From JAHBXL01 sp964409775 (GTDB lineage: Bacteria > Planctomycetota > Phycisphaerae > Phycisphaerales > UBA1924), in the NCBI GenBank assembly GCA_964409775.1, contig CAYPEI010000021.1, forward strand, positions 1-64,000: a DNA stretch of 64,000 nucleotides, written 5' to 3'. A program made the position numbers and the translations under genes. The notes beneath the pieces were generated by a model that was given only the letters and a program-made list of their open reading frames with translations, did no database searches and had not been told where the DNA came from. This document shows, one piece after another, positions 24,466 to 32,879 of this stretch. Positions within the stretch are counted from its first letter, which is position 1. The number at the start of each line of letters is the position of its first letter.

Positions 24466-25545
24466 ATGACCGGTGTCGAACGCCATCTGCAGCGGTATCA
24501 CCGACAGGTGCTGTTGCCCGGCGTTGGCGAGGACGGCCAGCAGCGGCTGCTCGACTCACACGCCGCGATTGTCGGCTGTGGGGCGCTGGGAACGGTCGCT
24601 GCGGAGACGCTGTTGCGAGCGGGGGTCGGGCGTGTAACGCTCATCGACCGCGATATCGTCGAGTGGACGAATCTGCAGCGGCAGACGCTCTTCGACGAGG
24701 CCGACGCCCGCGACGGAACGCCGAAGGCTGTGGCCGCGGCCGCGCGGCTCGGGCGAATCAACTCCGGCGTCCGGATCGAGCCGCGCGTCGCGGACTTCAA
24801 CTCCGGCAACGCTGAACGGTTGCTTCAACTGGATGAGAGCGGCAGGCAGGACCGGTCGCGGCCCGGAGTGGTCATCGACGGCACCGACAACTTCGAGACG
24901 CGCTACCTCCTGAACGATGTCGCGATCAAGCACGGCGTGCCGTACGTCTATGGCGGCGCGGTCGGCACCCGCGGCATGCAGATGACGGTTCTCCCGGGCC
25001 GCAGCGCATGCCTGCGATGCGTGTTCCCCGAAGCACCCGCTCCGGGCTCATCACCGACGTGCGATACCGCGGGCGTGCTGGCGAGCGCAACGGGGATCAT
25101 CGCGAACGTCCAGGCCGCGGAAGCGCTCAAGGTGCTGCTGGGTCGGACGGACCTCATCGCTCCAACGCTGCTGGAGTTTGACCTGTGGACCAACCGGCGG
25201 CTGCGGCTCGATCTCTCGAAGGCCAGAGACCCGCAATGCACATGCTGCGGACACAAGCAGTTCGATTCTCTCTCGGCGAACGCCGCGGGCGCCACATCTC
25301 TCTGTGGCAGCCAAAGCGTGCAGGTCCTCCCGCCCGCCGATTCCCGAGCTACGGTCGATCTCGACGCCCTTGCCGCGAGGCTGCGTCCGTTCGGCGACGC
25401 GACGACTCACACCCACCTGCTGCGGGCACGGTTGGACGAGGAGCGTATGGAACTGACGGTCTTCCGTGACGGCCGCGCGATCATCAAGGGCACGACCGAC
25501 GCTCGGCGAGCCCGCGCGATCTACGCGCGATACGTCGGCGCCTGA
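24466..25545 (+). CDS. ThiF/MoeB/HesA-family sulfur-carrier adenylyltransferase
   Basis: 359 residues, E1-like enzyme that adenylates the C-terminal glycine of a ubiquitin-like sulfur carrier (ThiS, MoaD or similar). The ATP-binding motif AAIVGCGALGTVAAETLLRAG, DRDIVEWTNLQRQTLFDEAD, DGTDNFETRYLLND and the zinc cysteines CLRC (about 183-186) and CTCCG (about 260) are all present, as in ThiF/MoeB. A C-terminal extension of about 80 residues (from LCGSQSVQVL) has a short ThiS-like or ubiquitin-contact look (a 'VLRARLDEERMELTVFRDGRA'-type strand, given here only by its flanks LLRARL and DGRAIIKG) and is not a full rhodanese domain. Thiamine or molybdopterin synthesis cannot be chosen from context, as no partner gene is adjacent. 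Confidence 0.88.
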   Translation: MTGVERHLQRYHRQVLLPGVGEDGQQRLLDSHAAIVGCGALGTVAAETLLRAGVGRVTLIDRDIVEWTNLQRQTLFDEADARDGTPKAVAAAARLGRINSGVRIEPRVADFNSGNAERLLQLDESGRQDRSRPGVVIDGTDNFETRYLLNDVAIKHGVPYVYGGAVGTRGMQMTVLPGRSACLRCVFPEAPAPGSSPTCDTAGVLASATGIIANVQAAEALKVLLGRTDLIAPTLLEFDLWTNRRLRLDLSKARDPQCTCCGHKQFDSLSANAAGATSLCGSQSVQVLPPADSRATVDLDALAARLRPFGDATTHTHLLRARLDEERMELTVFRDGRAIIKGTTDARRARAIYARYVGA

Positions 25546-25585
25546 GCAGCCGTCCACGGCGAGACGCAAAGATCCAACTCGATCT

Positions 25586-26338
25586 TCATCGCTTTGCCTT
25601 CTTGCCGCGATCCCGGCCCAGGTTCTTCCACCCCGGCGGCGGGCGCTGAATATACGTCTTTCCCTCCGGCCACGGCACGATCGTCCATGATTTCCCCTTG
25701 GCAATGGACGATATCACCGAGGGCGAGACGCCATACTTCTCCGCGATCACCGTCAGTGGCGTGCGCGTGGTCGACAGCGCGCGTTTAATCTCCGCCACCT
25801 CCGCGATCGTCAGCACCGCCGTCCCCAAGCCCTTGGGCGCAGACTTGGCGCCGATGGCCCGCAGATGTCTGCGTAGCGTCTCGACCTTGATCCCCCGTGC
25901 CCGCGCAAACGCTGCCGCCGTCGTGTGCGGACCGGTCCCCAGCAGCGGGGCGATCTCCTCGGCGTACTCCCGCGTGCGATAGAACGCCGCCGGTCGGGGC
26001 GAGGCCCACGCGCCGCGCTGGCGGAGCTTCACCCCGCGACGCCTGAGCGCGTGTTCCACAGGCATCCTGGTGATCGTCAACTCCATGTGGGCGATGATCT
26101 CGTTGACGGTGAGTCCTCGCCGGTACAGCCGCTCGATTTCCGCGTTCCGGGCTTCGAGATGCGGCTGCGGCTCGAGGCGCCAGCCCTTGGTGCGGCTGAT
26201 TCCCAGTCGCTTGACGATCTTCGCCACCTTTGAACGATGCAGGTCCAGTCGATCCGCAATGGCGCGGCTGGACAATCCATCCTTGGCATACAGCCGTGCA
26301 ATACGGCGCTCGAGCGAGGATTGAGGCTTTGGCAACAT
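25586..26338 (-). CDS. Protein with about four helix-turn-helix units, function unknown
   Basis: 250 residues built almost entirely of helix-turn-helix-like segments: LSSRAIADRLDLHRSKVAKI (about 20-40), LTVNEIIAHMELTITRMPVE (about 72-92), TTAAAFARARGIKVETLRRH (about 138-158) and LTVIAEKYGVSPSVISSIAK (about 195-214), the last followed by GKSWTIV and a basic tail. Isolated units resemble the DNA-binding parts of resolvases, IS-type transposases or NUMOD modules of homing endonucleases, but no catalytic domain is visible. It could be a regulator or a DNA-architectural protein. ATG 26338 is used because TACTTT ends 6 bases before it; a TTG at 26356 is possible. It converges on the ThiF gene. Confidence 0.75.
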   Translation of the reverse strand: MLPKPQSSLERRIARLYAKDGLSSRAIADRLDLHRSKVAKIVKRLGISRTKGWRLEPQPHLEARNAEIERLYRRGLTVNEIIAHMELTITRMPVEHALRRRGVKLRQRGAWASPRPAAFYRTREYAEEIAPLLGTGPHTTAAAFARARGIKVETLRRHLRAIGAKSAPKGLGTAVLTIAEVAEIKRALSTTRTPLTVIAEKYGVSPSVISSIAKGKSWTIVPWPEGKTYIQRPPPGWKNLGRDRGKKAKR

Positions 26339-26344
26339 CCCGTC

Positions 26345-26350
26345 AAAGTA
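26345..26350 (-). promoter_or_regulatory. Putative -10 element of a leaderless promoter (multi-HTH gene)
   Basis: On the minus strand TACTTT, six bases (GACGGG), then ATG 26338. No Shine-Dalgarno is visible. Confidence 0.45.
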
Positions 26351-26478
26351 CCACAATCAATGCACCGTGCAACCGCCGCACTATGCGGCGAGTCGCCGGG
26401 ACAATGAGTGGGCGGAGCATATGATCGGCGGCTCGGAGGGACCGATGCGGGCAAGGGGGCGCAACAGGTATTGCGATT

Positions 26479-27018
26479 ATGGAGCAAGCAATGCACGCCG
26501 TCGCCAACGCCATTCTCCCCGCCGGACGCCTGTCCCTCCGCTACGCCGAATCGCTGCTGAAAGATGTTCCTGCCTCTGCCTTCGCGCAGTTTCCCACGTT
26601 CGGCGGAAAGGTGATTCAGACGAACCATCCCGCTTTCGTGTTCGGACACCTGGCGATGTACCCCCACCGCGTGCTTGAGATGTTCGGCAAGCCCAAGGGC
26701 GTGACGACTCCGCCGGAGGGGTGGGAGGCGATGTTCAAGGCGGGTGTTGAATGCAAGGATGACCCGACCGGGACGATCTATCCGCCGATGGAGAAGATCG
26801 TGTCGTTTCACAAGGCTGCGTATGACGCCGCGATCGCGGCGGTCGCAGAGGCCAGCGATGAGCAGTTGATGAAGCCGAATCCCGCCGAGGGGCGGATGAA
26901 GGAGATGTTTCCCACGGTCGGAGCGGTGTGCAACTTCATCCTGGCGGCGCACCCGATGAGCCACTACGGGCAGGTGAGTGCGTGGCGGCGGTGCTTCGGG
27001 CTGGGCAGCGCCATGTAG
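26479..27018 (+). CDS. DinB-superfamily protein
   Basis: 179 residues forming the four-helix DinB/YfiT-type bundle. Metal-ligand candidates are His in TNHPAFVFGHLAMYP and HPMSHYGQVSAWRR, the usual C-terminal H..yH spacing. The DinB superfamily includes thiol-dependent transferases (bacillithiol, mycothiol or maleylpyruvate isomerases) and many proteins of unknown role, so the reaction cannot be specified. The gene is monocistronic on the plus strand between two minus-strand genes and ends 6 bases before the adk stop codon. No cofactor-biosynthesis neighbour helps. Confidence 0.75.
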   Translation: MEQAMHAVANAILPAGRLSLRYAESLLKDVPASAFAQFPTFGGKVIQTNHPAFVFGHLAMYPHRVLEMFGKPKGVTTPPEGWEAMFKAGVECKDDPTGTIYPPMEKIVSFHKAAYDAAIAAVAEASDEQLMKPNPAEGRMKEMFPTVGAVCNFILAAHPMSHYGQVSAWRRCFGLGSAM

Positions 27019-27024
27019 CGACAC

Positions 27025-27660
27025 TCACAGCGGTTCGCCCGTGATCGGATTGCGGAAGTGGCTCTCCTGAACCGGCACGAGATGCTCGAGCACGTGCTGC
27101 AGCACCCTGGCGGGTGAGCCCATTGCATCGACCTCGGCGATGATGTTGTGCGGATAGCACTCCAGCACCGGGTAGGTTTCCTTCTCGTAGACCTCCCAAC
27201 GCCGCCGGATAACCTCGACCTTGGCATCGTCGAACCGGTTCTCCTTCAGCGCGCGACGCTGCAGACGCTCGATCATCTTGTCCTTGTCCTGGCAGACGAG
27301 GTGGATGACCTTGAGAACCTTGATGTACTTCTTCATCATGACGGCCTGCGCAGGGTTGCGAGGGATGCCGTCGAGAATGAGCAGGTCGGCGTTGGGCTTG
27401 TAGAGGCTCAGGATCGTCTGGGCGTGGATGTTCTGGTGCCACATGCCGACCGTGACGTCGTCCGGCACCAGTTCGCCGCGGCTGGAGTACTCGCGGAACG
27501 TCTTGCCGAGTTTGGAGTTCACGTCGAGGGTTCGGAATACCTCGCCGCATGAGAGGTGATAGAACCCGGGGATTTGCCCGAGGATCTTGCCTTGCGTGCC
27601 CTTGCCCGCGCCGGGGGCCCCGAAGAGCAGGATGGTCTGGTAACGGGTAGCGGTGGCCAT
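27025..27660 (-). CDS. adk: Adenylate kinase
   Basis: 211 residues. The P-loop GAPGAGKGTQ (about 15-24), SCGEVFR, the AMP-binding region and a short LID segment fit the family, which interconverts ATP + AMP and 2 ADP. Two features are unusual. The canonical DGFPRT is DGIPRN, and the LID region shows no four-cysteine zinc site and no typical long-LID sequence, so it is of short type. UMP/CMP kinase-like activity is an alternative, but the N-terminus is that of Adk. The start ATG 27660 is preceded by GAGGA. fusA lies upstream on the same strand, separated by a terminator hairpin. Confidence 0.85.
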   Translation of the reverse strand: MATATRYQTILLFGAPGAGKGTQGKILGQIPGFYHLSCGEVFRTLDVNSKLGKTFREYSSRGELVPDDVTVGMWHQNIHAQTILSLYKPNADLLILDGIPRNPAQAVMMKKYIKVLKVIHLVCQDKDKMIERLQRRALKENRFDDAKVEVIRRRWEVYEKETYPVLECYPHNIIAEVDAMGSPARVLQHVLEHLVPVQESHFRNPITGEPL

Positions 27661-27800
27661 GCTGTTGGTCCTCGCGAGGCTCTCTCACCCCAGGCCAGAT
27701 CGCGGCGTGGGGAGACGGACGGTAATCCAGATCGGGCCGGTCGGCAAGCCGCCACGGGCGGGAACGGCGTGTGGAGAGCGGGCGTGCGGGGTGGGGGGAT

Positions 27801-27839
27801 TGGGAAAGACAACGGGCACCGCGTTGGCGATGCCCGTTG
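27801..27839 (-). terminator. Terminator of fusA
   Basis: On the minus strand the 9-base stem CAACGGGCA / TGCCCGTTG (27831-27839 with 27810-27818) with a 12-base loop is followed by TCTTTCCC. It lies in the 231-base spacer between fusA and adk. Confidence 0.6.
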
Positions 27840-27891
27840 GGAAGAGGCGGGAGAAGACCACAGGCGTAAGGACCGTGGCGTGAAAGGGGGC

Positions 27892-30009
27892 TTACTCGCC
27901 CTTTTCCTTGATTTCCTTCACCAGGTTGCTGGGCAACTGGCGGTACTCGAGGAACTCCATCGTGTTGGAGGCGCGGCCCTGCGACATGCCGCGGAGAGTG
28001 GTCGTGTAGCCGAACATCTCCGAGAGGGGCACCTCGCACGTGATGAGTTTGACGTTGGCGCGATCCTCGGTGTTGACGATCATGCCGCGGCGGGACGAGA
28101 TGTCGCCGGTGACGTTTCCGACGTAGTCCTCCGGGCAGGTGATGACGACCTTCATGATCGGCTCGAGCAGGGTGGGGCCCGCCTTCATCACGGCCTCCTG
28201 AAGCGCGATTCGACCGGCCTGCTCGAATGCGATCTGCGACGAGTCGACGGCGTGGTATGAGCCGTCCACCAGCGTGACCTTGATGTTGATGAGCGGATAG
28301 CCGGCAAACGGGCCGGTCTTGGCGGTCTGGCGGACACCGTACTCGACGGAGGGGATGAACTCCTTGGGGATCGAACCGCCGACGACCTTGTTCTCCCAGG
28401 CCACCGAGTCCGTGAAGTCGAGTTCGTGCTCGGCTGCTTCGGCGGCGGTGTACGGCTCGATGTTGATCGTGCAGTCACCGAACTGGCCGCGGCCGCCGGT
28501 CTGCTTGACGAACTTGCCGCGGACGTACTCGGCCTTCTTGGTGACGGTCTCGCGGTACGAGACCTTCGGCTTGCCGACGGTGACGCCGATCTTCATGTCG
28601 CGCTTGAGTTTGTTGGCGATGATCTCGAGGTGGAGTTCGCCCATGCCGGCGATGATGGTCTGGCCGGTCTCTTCGTTGAAGTTGGACCGGAAGGACGGAT
28701 CCTCGCGACGGATGACCGTGAGCGCCTCCGAGAGTTTCCGCTTGTCGTCCTGGGTGTTGGGCTCGATGGACATCGAGATGACAGGCTCGGGGAAGGTCAT
28801 GCGCTCGAGGACGATGGGGTTGTCGGAATCGCAGAGCGTGTCGCCGGTGTAGGAGTCCTTGATGCCGACGACGGCGACGATGTTGCCGGATGCGGCTTCA
28901 TCGAGGGGCTCGCGGTCTTGGGCGTGCATCTCGAAGATGCGGGAGGCGATTTCGCGCTTGCCGTTGACGGGGTTGATGACGCGGTCGCCCTTCTTGAGTT
29001 TGCCCGAGTAAATGCGCATGTAGGTGAGGTCGCCGTGCGTGTCCGAGACCACCTTGAACACGAGAGCGGAGAACGGGGCATCGTCGGTGTAGGGACGGGT
29101 GAGTTTCTTGTCCTTGTCGCGAGGGTCGGTGCCTTCGATGGGCTCGCACTCGATCGGGGCGGGGAGATAGTCGACGACGGCGTCGAGGACCTTTTGCACG
29201 CCGACGTTTCGGAGGGCGGCGCCGCAGAGAACCGGGAAGCACTTCCGGGCAATCGTACCCTTGCGGATCGCCGCCCTGATCTCGTCGACGGTGATGGACT
29301 TCTCGTCCATCAGGAACTTCTCGGTGAGCGCCTCATCAAGTTCGGCAGCCTTCTCGACGAGCATGTGGCGCCACTGCTGGGCGGTGTCTTTCCAGTTCTC
29401 GGGGATGTCCTTCTCGGTGATGACCGCACCCTTCTCGTTGGCGTCGTAGTAGTAGGCCCGCATCGTCACAAGATCGATGATGCCCTCGAGTTCGTGCCCC
29501 TTGCCGATGGGATACTGCAGGGGGATCGCGTTCGCGCCGAGCCGGGACTTGATGGTGCCGAAGGAGAAGTCGAAGTCGGCCCCGATCTTGTCCATCTTGT
29601 TCACGAAGCACAGGCGAGGCACCTCGTACCGGTCGGCCTGCCGCCAGACGGTCTCGGACTGGGCCTCGACGCCTTCCTTGCCGTCGAAGACCGCGACCGC
29701 GCCGTCGAGCACGCGGAGGGAGCGCTCGACCTCGATCGTGAAGTCCACGTGGCCGGGGGTGTCGATGAGATTGATCTTGTATTCGGTTCCGTCCTTGGTC
29801 CACGGGCAGGTCGTCGCCGCGGACTGGATGGTGATGCCGCGCTCCTGCTCTTCCTGTAGGAAGTCCATCGTCGCGGTGCCCTCGTGCACCTCGCCCATCT
29901 TGTAGTTCTTGCCGGTGTAGTACAGGATGCGCTCGGTGACCGTGGTCTTGCCGGCGTCGATGTGGGCGCAGATACCGATGTTGCGGATCTTCAGTTTGTC
30001 GCTGCTCAT
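27892..30009 (-). CDS. fusA: Elongation factor G
   Basis: 705-residue translocation GTPase. G1 AHIDAGKTT, switch RGITIQSAA, G3 DTPGHVDFT and G4 NKMDK are intact, followed by domains II-V ending in GMSQGRASNTMEFLEYRQLP. The length and motifs fit canonical EF-G rather than the EF-G2 paralogs, which usually diverge in the G domain. The gene is not in the rpsL-rpsG unit but 3.5 kb away and reads in the opposite direction, with several unrelated genes between. The upstream leader shows only a weak AGAGA ribosome-binding site. Confidence 0.96.
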   Translation of the reverse strand: MSSDKLKIRNIGICAHIDAGKTTVTERILYYTGKNYKMGEVHEGTATMDFLQEEQERGITIQSAATTCPWTKDGTEYKINLIDTPGHVDFTIEVERSLRVLDGAVAVFDGKEGVEAQSETVWRQADRYEVPRLCFVNKMDKIGADFDFSFGTIKSRLGANAIPLQYPIGKGHELEGIIDLVTMRAYYYDANEKGAVITEKDIPENWKDTAQQWRHMLVEKAAELDEALTEKFLMDEKSITVDEIRAAIRKGTIARKCFPVLCGAALRNVGVQKVLDAVVDYLPAPIECEPIEGTDPRDKDKKLTRPYTDDAPFSALVFKVVSDTHGDLTYMRIYSGKLKKGDRVINPVNGKREIASRIFEMHAQDREPLDEAASGNIVAVVGIKDSYTGDTLCDSDNPIVLERMTFPEPVISMSIEPNTQDDKRKLSEALTVIRREDPSFRSNFNEETGQTIIAGMGELHLEIIANKLKRDMKIGVTVGKPKVSYRETVTKKAEYVRGKFVKQTGGRGQFGDCTINIEPYTAAEAAEHELDFTDSVAWENKVVGGSIPKEFIPSVEYGVRQTAKTGPFAGYPLINIKVTLVDGSYHAVDSSQIAFEQAGRIALQEAVMKAGPTLLEPIMKVVITCPEDYVGNVTGDISSRRGMIVNTEDRANVKLITCEVPLSEMFGYTTTLRGMSQGRASNTMEFLEYRQLPSNLVKEIKEKGE

Positions 30010-30365
30010 GGGGGTCTCTTCTGGGCGACCTCAAACGCGAGGCCGCAAATGCGTTTGTGCGTGTTGGGTGGCTGGAGGGGCTGAGTACTGCGTCGTCTAG
30101 GACCACTCGCCGCACGGCCCGGAGCCGGCGGAGCAAGCGGGTTCGGAGTAAGGAATCCGGCGGCTGGCCGGGGGAGCACGGCGGGGGGGATCCGAAATCC
30201 GGCCAGAGGGGAAAGTCAGCCGGGGCTGTCGGGGTCGTCGCTGGCTTCAGGGTCGGCCATCTGGTCGCCTCGATTGGAGCGTTCGGCACGCTCGAACGGG
30301 GCGACGAAAGAGGGACCCCGCCAAGCGGCGAACAAGCGGGGATAGTAGCGCAAAACCCTGCCCAA
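30010..30365. other. Gene-free 356-base interval upstream of fusA
   Basis: It separates the fusA start from the stop of the ligase-like gene, both on the minus strand, and must contain the fusA promoter. I found no convincing -35/-10 pair. A 14-codon minus-strand reading frame (ATG near 30263 to TGA near 30219) is the only small frame seen and has no support as a gene. Confidence 0.4.
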
Positions 30366-32879
30366 TCAAGGACTGCGGGCGGTGTGCTCGGCCTCGGTGC
30401 GCTCAGAATCCGTAAGGCCGCGGGCGGCCTGATCCAGCCGCATCAGGGGGTCGAGTTCGAGGACTTTATTGGCCCATTTGGCAGCGGCGGCGGCATCGCC
30501 GAGTTGGGTGTAGACCCGCATGAGGCGGAGGGCGATCTCGAGGTTGTAGGGGTCGAGGCCGGCGGCACGTTGGAACGAGGCGGCGGCACCTTGGCCAGCC
30601 AGTCCGTTCTGGGTGGGGTCGGTCGCAGTGTCGGCCTGATTCAGATAGACGATGCCGAGCCATCGCCACTCGGAAGCGGTGCCAGTGGGGGCTAATCGAG
30701 GAGCAGGTTTCAGGGGGTCGGGCAAGCCCATTGCGGAGATGGCGCTGTGGAGGTGTCGCTGCTGGAGGCGCTGGTCGCCAGTGGCCTGGGCTGCGGAGGC
30801 GGCGCGGAGGTAGAGGCGGCTGGCCTCGCGGCGGGTGCGCCATTCGGCGGGGTGTTTGGTTGCGGCGGCGAGGAGGTGCCGAGCGGCGGTGTCGAGGTCG
30901 ATCGATTCGAGCGTGGCCATGGCGAAGCGGAGTTCCTCTCCGGTGCGTGGGGTGGGGATCGGGGCGGCGGAGGTCTGTTGAGATCGCTGGCGAAGCGCGG
31001 CGGCGACCGACTCGGCGAGATCGGAGGGAGAAACAGCAGAGTCGCCCGTGGCGAGCGCTTCGAATCGCTTGTTGAGGTCGGCGACCTGTTCGAGCGATTG
31101 TTTGCCGGCGAGCATGTCTGCCTGCCATTGCCAGGTGCGATGGGGGAAGAGCAGCAGTGCGGCGAGTGCTGCGACGAGCGAGAGCGCCCACGTTGCGGGG
31201 AGGCGTCGCCGGCGTGCTGCGACAGGAGGTGACGGCGCATCGAGATCGGGAGGTTGGGTTCGCAGCGCGGATGCCGCAAGGGCGATCAGGATGAAGATGA
31301 GGCACGTGGATTGCGGCCAGGTGGCGGCGACATCGATCTGAATGTGCGCGAGGATTGCGGCCGCGCCGGCGGCGAAGGCGATCGGCCACGCGGGGACAGC
31401 GCGGGCGATGTTGAGAACGGCCCAGGCGACAGCGCACCAACTGGCGAGACCGATGAGGCGGACGAGTGCGCCATCGGGGGTGACCGCGCCGCGCTCGAGC
31501 CACGCGGCAAGGAGGGTGGCGAGCCCGGGGATGAGGAGGATGAAGCGGGTCTCTGAGCGATCAGCGGGCGCGGCGGGAATCGGAGTGGTTGGCTCAGGGG
31601 GAGCCTGACTTGTCGCGGCGAGCACGCGGCCGATGGCGGCGGCGGCGATGAGCAGGAGCGCGATCCATGCGATGCCGGGGATGCCGAGATCGGCGAGCCA
31701 GTCGAACATGATGCTGTGGGGGCTGGTGACTTCCTCGGGACTGATGGGGGGCTTTGCGAGGAGGTAGGCCTGTTGGAAGCCGTCGGGGCCGACACCGAGC
31801 CCGTGCGCAGCGAAGATGCGGGATGCGCCCTGGATGTAGAACCAGCGGAACAGGAGGCTGAGTTCGCTCCACCTCTCGCCGATCTGGCCGCGGATGAAGA
31901 TGAGGGCGATGGGTCCGAGGACTGCGGCGAGGCCGAAGGCGCTGCCGAGCAGAGAGCGAGAGCGTGCGGAGAGTGTGATCCTTGGGCTTGCGGCAGCGAG
32001 GAGAAAGCCGGTGAAGCCGACGGCCGCGGCGAGTGCGCCGCCTTTGGCACCGGCGGTCAACAGACCGAAGAGGGCGGCGAGCGTGGAGAGTGCGATGATG
32101 GCGATTGGCGCGGAGGGAAGTCTTGGTCGGCGCAGGTGTGCGAGCACGACGAGCGCTGCAGCAATGACGGTCGCGGCCGCCATGAGGGTGGCGAAGACAT
32201 TGGCGAGGCCGAACCAGCCGGTCGCTTCCGGCTGGAGGAGCCTGCGCTCAAAGCTGCGGGCCATGGGGGTGCCGGGGAGCAGCCCCTGGCCGGCGAGGTA
32301 GCGAGCGGGGTCCGAGCGATAGGCCTGAACGGTTTGCGGGTGCTCGATGAAGATCTGCTGCGCGGCCTTGGCGACGAGCATGGCGACGAAGCCCAGAAGC
32401 ACCGCCGCGGCAACGCGATGGAGGGATTGATCGCGTCGGCAAAGCCACAGCGCGCCGGCGCTGAGGATCGCGCTGAGCCAGGATGCGCCGATGCGCCGGT
32501 TGCCGAGGGTGCCGGGCTCGGCGTGGCCGGCACTCACGCACGCGTGCAGCAGTACCGCGGCAGCACCGATTGTGAAGAGGATGACGATGAGCCAGTCGAC
32601 ACGCTGGGCGGGGCGGGGTGCGAACGCGGCGAGGAATGCAGCCCCGACGAGGGCGATGACGTCGAGGGTGATGGACTCTGCGGGGCCGATGCCGGAGAAG
32701 GGCATGGGCATGATGAGGGGATCGAGGTCCCAGCCGGGGAGCATGCTGAGCAGTGACATCGCGCGGGCGAAGATGGGGAAGAGCACGAGCGCGAGGGCGA
32801 TGAGCCGGAAGGATGACGCGAGGTCGGGAGTCGCTCCGGGAGGAGCGGGTGGCATGGGGCGGCGAGAAGGAGGGGTCAC
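30366..32879 (-). CDS. O-antigen ligase/polymerase-like membrane protein with C-terminal TPR region
   Basis: 837 residues. About ten to twelve hydrophobic segments form the N-terminal two thirds. Near residue 360 is the Wzy_C-type signature GVGPDGFQQAYLLAKPP followed by SPHSIMFDWLADLGIPGIAW, as in O-antigen ligases (WaaL) and polymerases (Wzy). The last 270 residues are soluble, Ala-rich and TPR-like (FQRAAGLDPYNLEIALRLMR, then TQLGDAAAAAKWANKVLELD). Such a TPR tail is common in predicted surface-polymer ligases. It is translationally coupled to the WecA/MraY-like gene upstream (GTGA overlap at 32876-32879); ATG 32855 is an alternative start. The likely job is polymerising or attaching a surface polysaccharide at the periplasmic face. 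Confidence 0.82.
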   Translation of the reverse strand: MTPPSRRPMPPAPPGATPDLASSFRLIALALVLFPIFARAMSLLSMLPGWDLDPLIMPMPFSGIGPAESITLDVIALVGAAFLAAFAPRPAQRVDWLIVILFTIGAAAVLLHACVSAGHAEPGTLGNRRIGASWLSAILSAGALWLCRRDQSLHRVAAAVLLGFVAMLVAKAAQQIFIEHPQTVQAYRSDPARYLAGQGLLPGTPMARSFERRLLQPEATGWFGLANVFATLMAAATVIAAALVVLAHLRRPRLPSAPIAIIALSTLAALFGLLTAGAKGGALAAAVGFTGFLLAAASPRITLSARSRSLLGSAFGLAAVLGPIALIFIRGQIGERWSELSLLFRWFYIQGASRIFAAHGLGVGPDGFQQAYLLAKPPISPEEVTSPHSIMFDWLADLGIPGIAWIALLLIAAAAIGRVLAATSQAPPEPTTPIPAAPADRSETRFILLIPGLATLLAAWLERGAVTPDGALVRLIGLASWCAVAWAVLNIARAVPAWPIAFAAGAAAILAHIQIDVAATWPQSTCLIFILIALAASALRTQPPDLDAPSPPVAARRRRLPATWALSLVAALAALLLFPHRTWQWQADMLAGKQSLEQVADLNKRFEALATGDSAVSPSDLAESVAAALRQRSQQTSAAPIPTPRTGEELRFAMATLESIDLDTAARHLLAAATKHPAEWRTRREASRLYLRAASAAQATGDQRLQQRHLHSAISAMGLPDPLKPAPRLAPTGTASEWRWLGIVYLNQADTATDPTQNGLAGQGAAASFQRAAGLDPYNLEIALRLMRVYTQLGDAAAAAKWANKVLELDPLMRLDQAARGLTDSERTEAEHTARSP

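Noticed and set aside
28426..29859. 477-codon open frame opposite fusA
   Set aside because: Shadow of fusA with Leu/Asp/Val-rich low-complexity composition.
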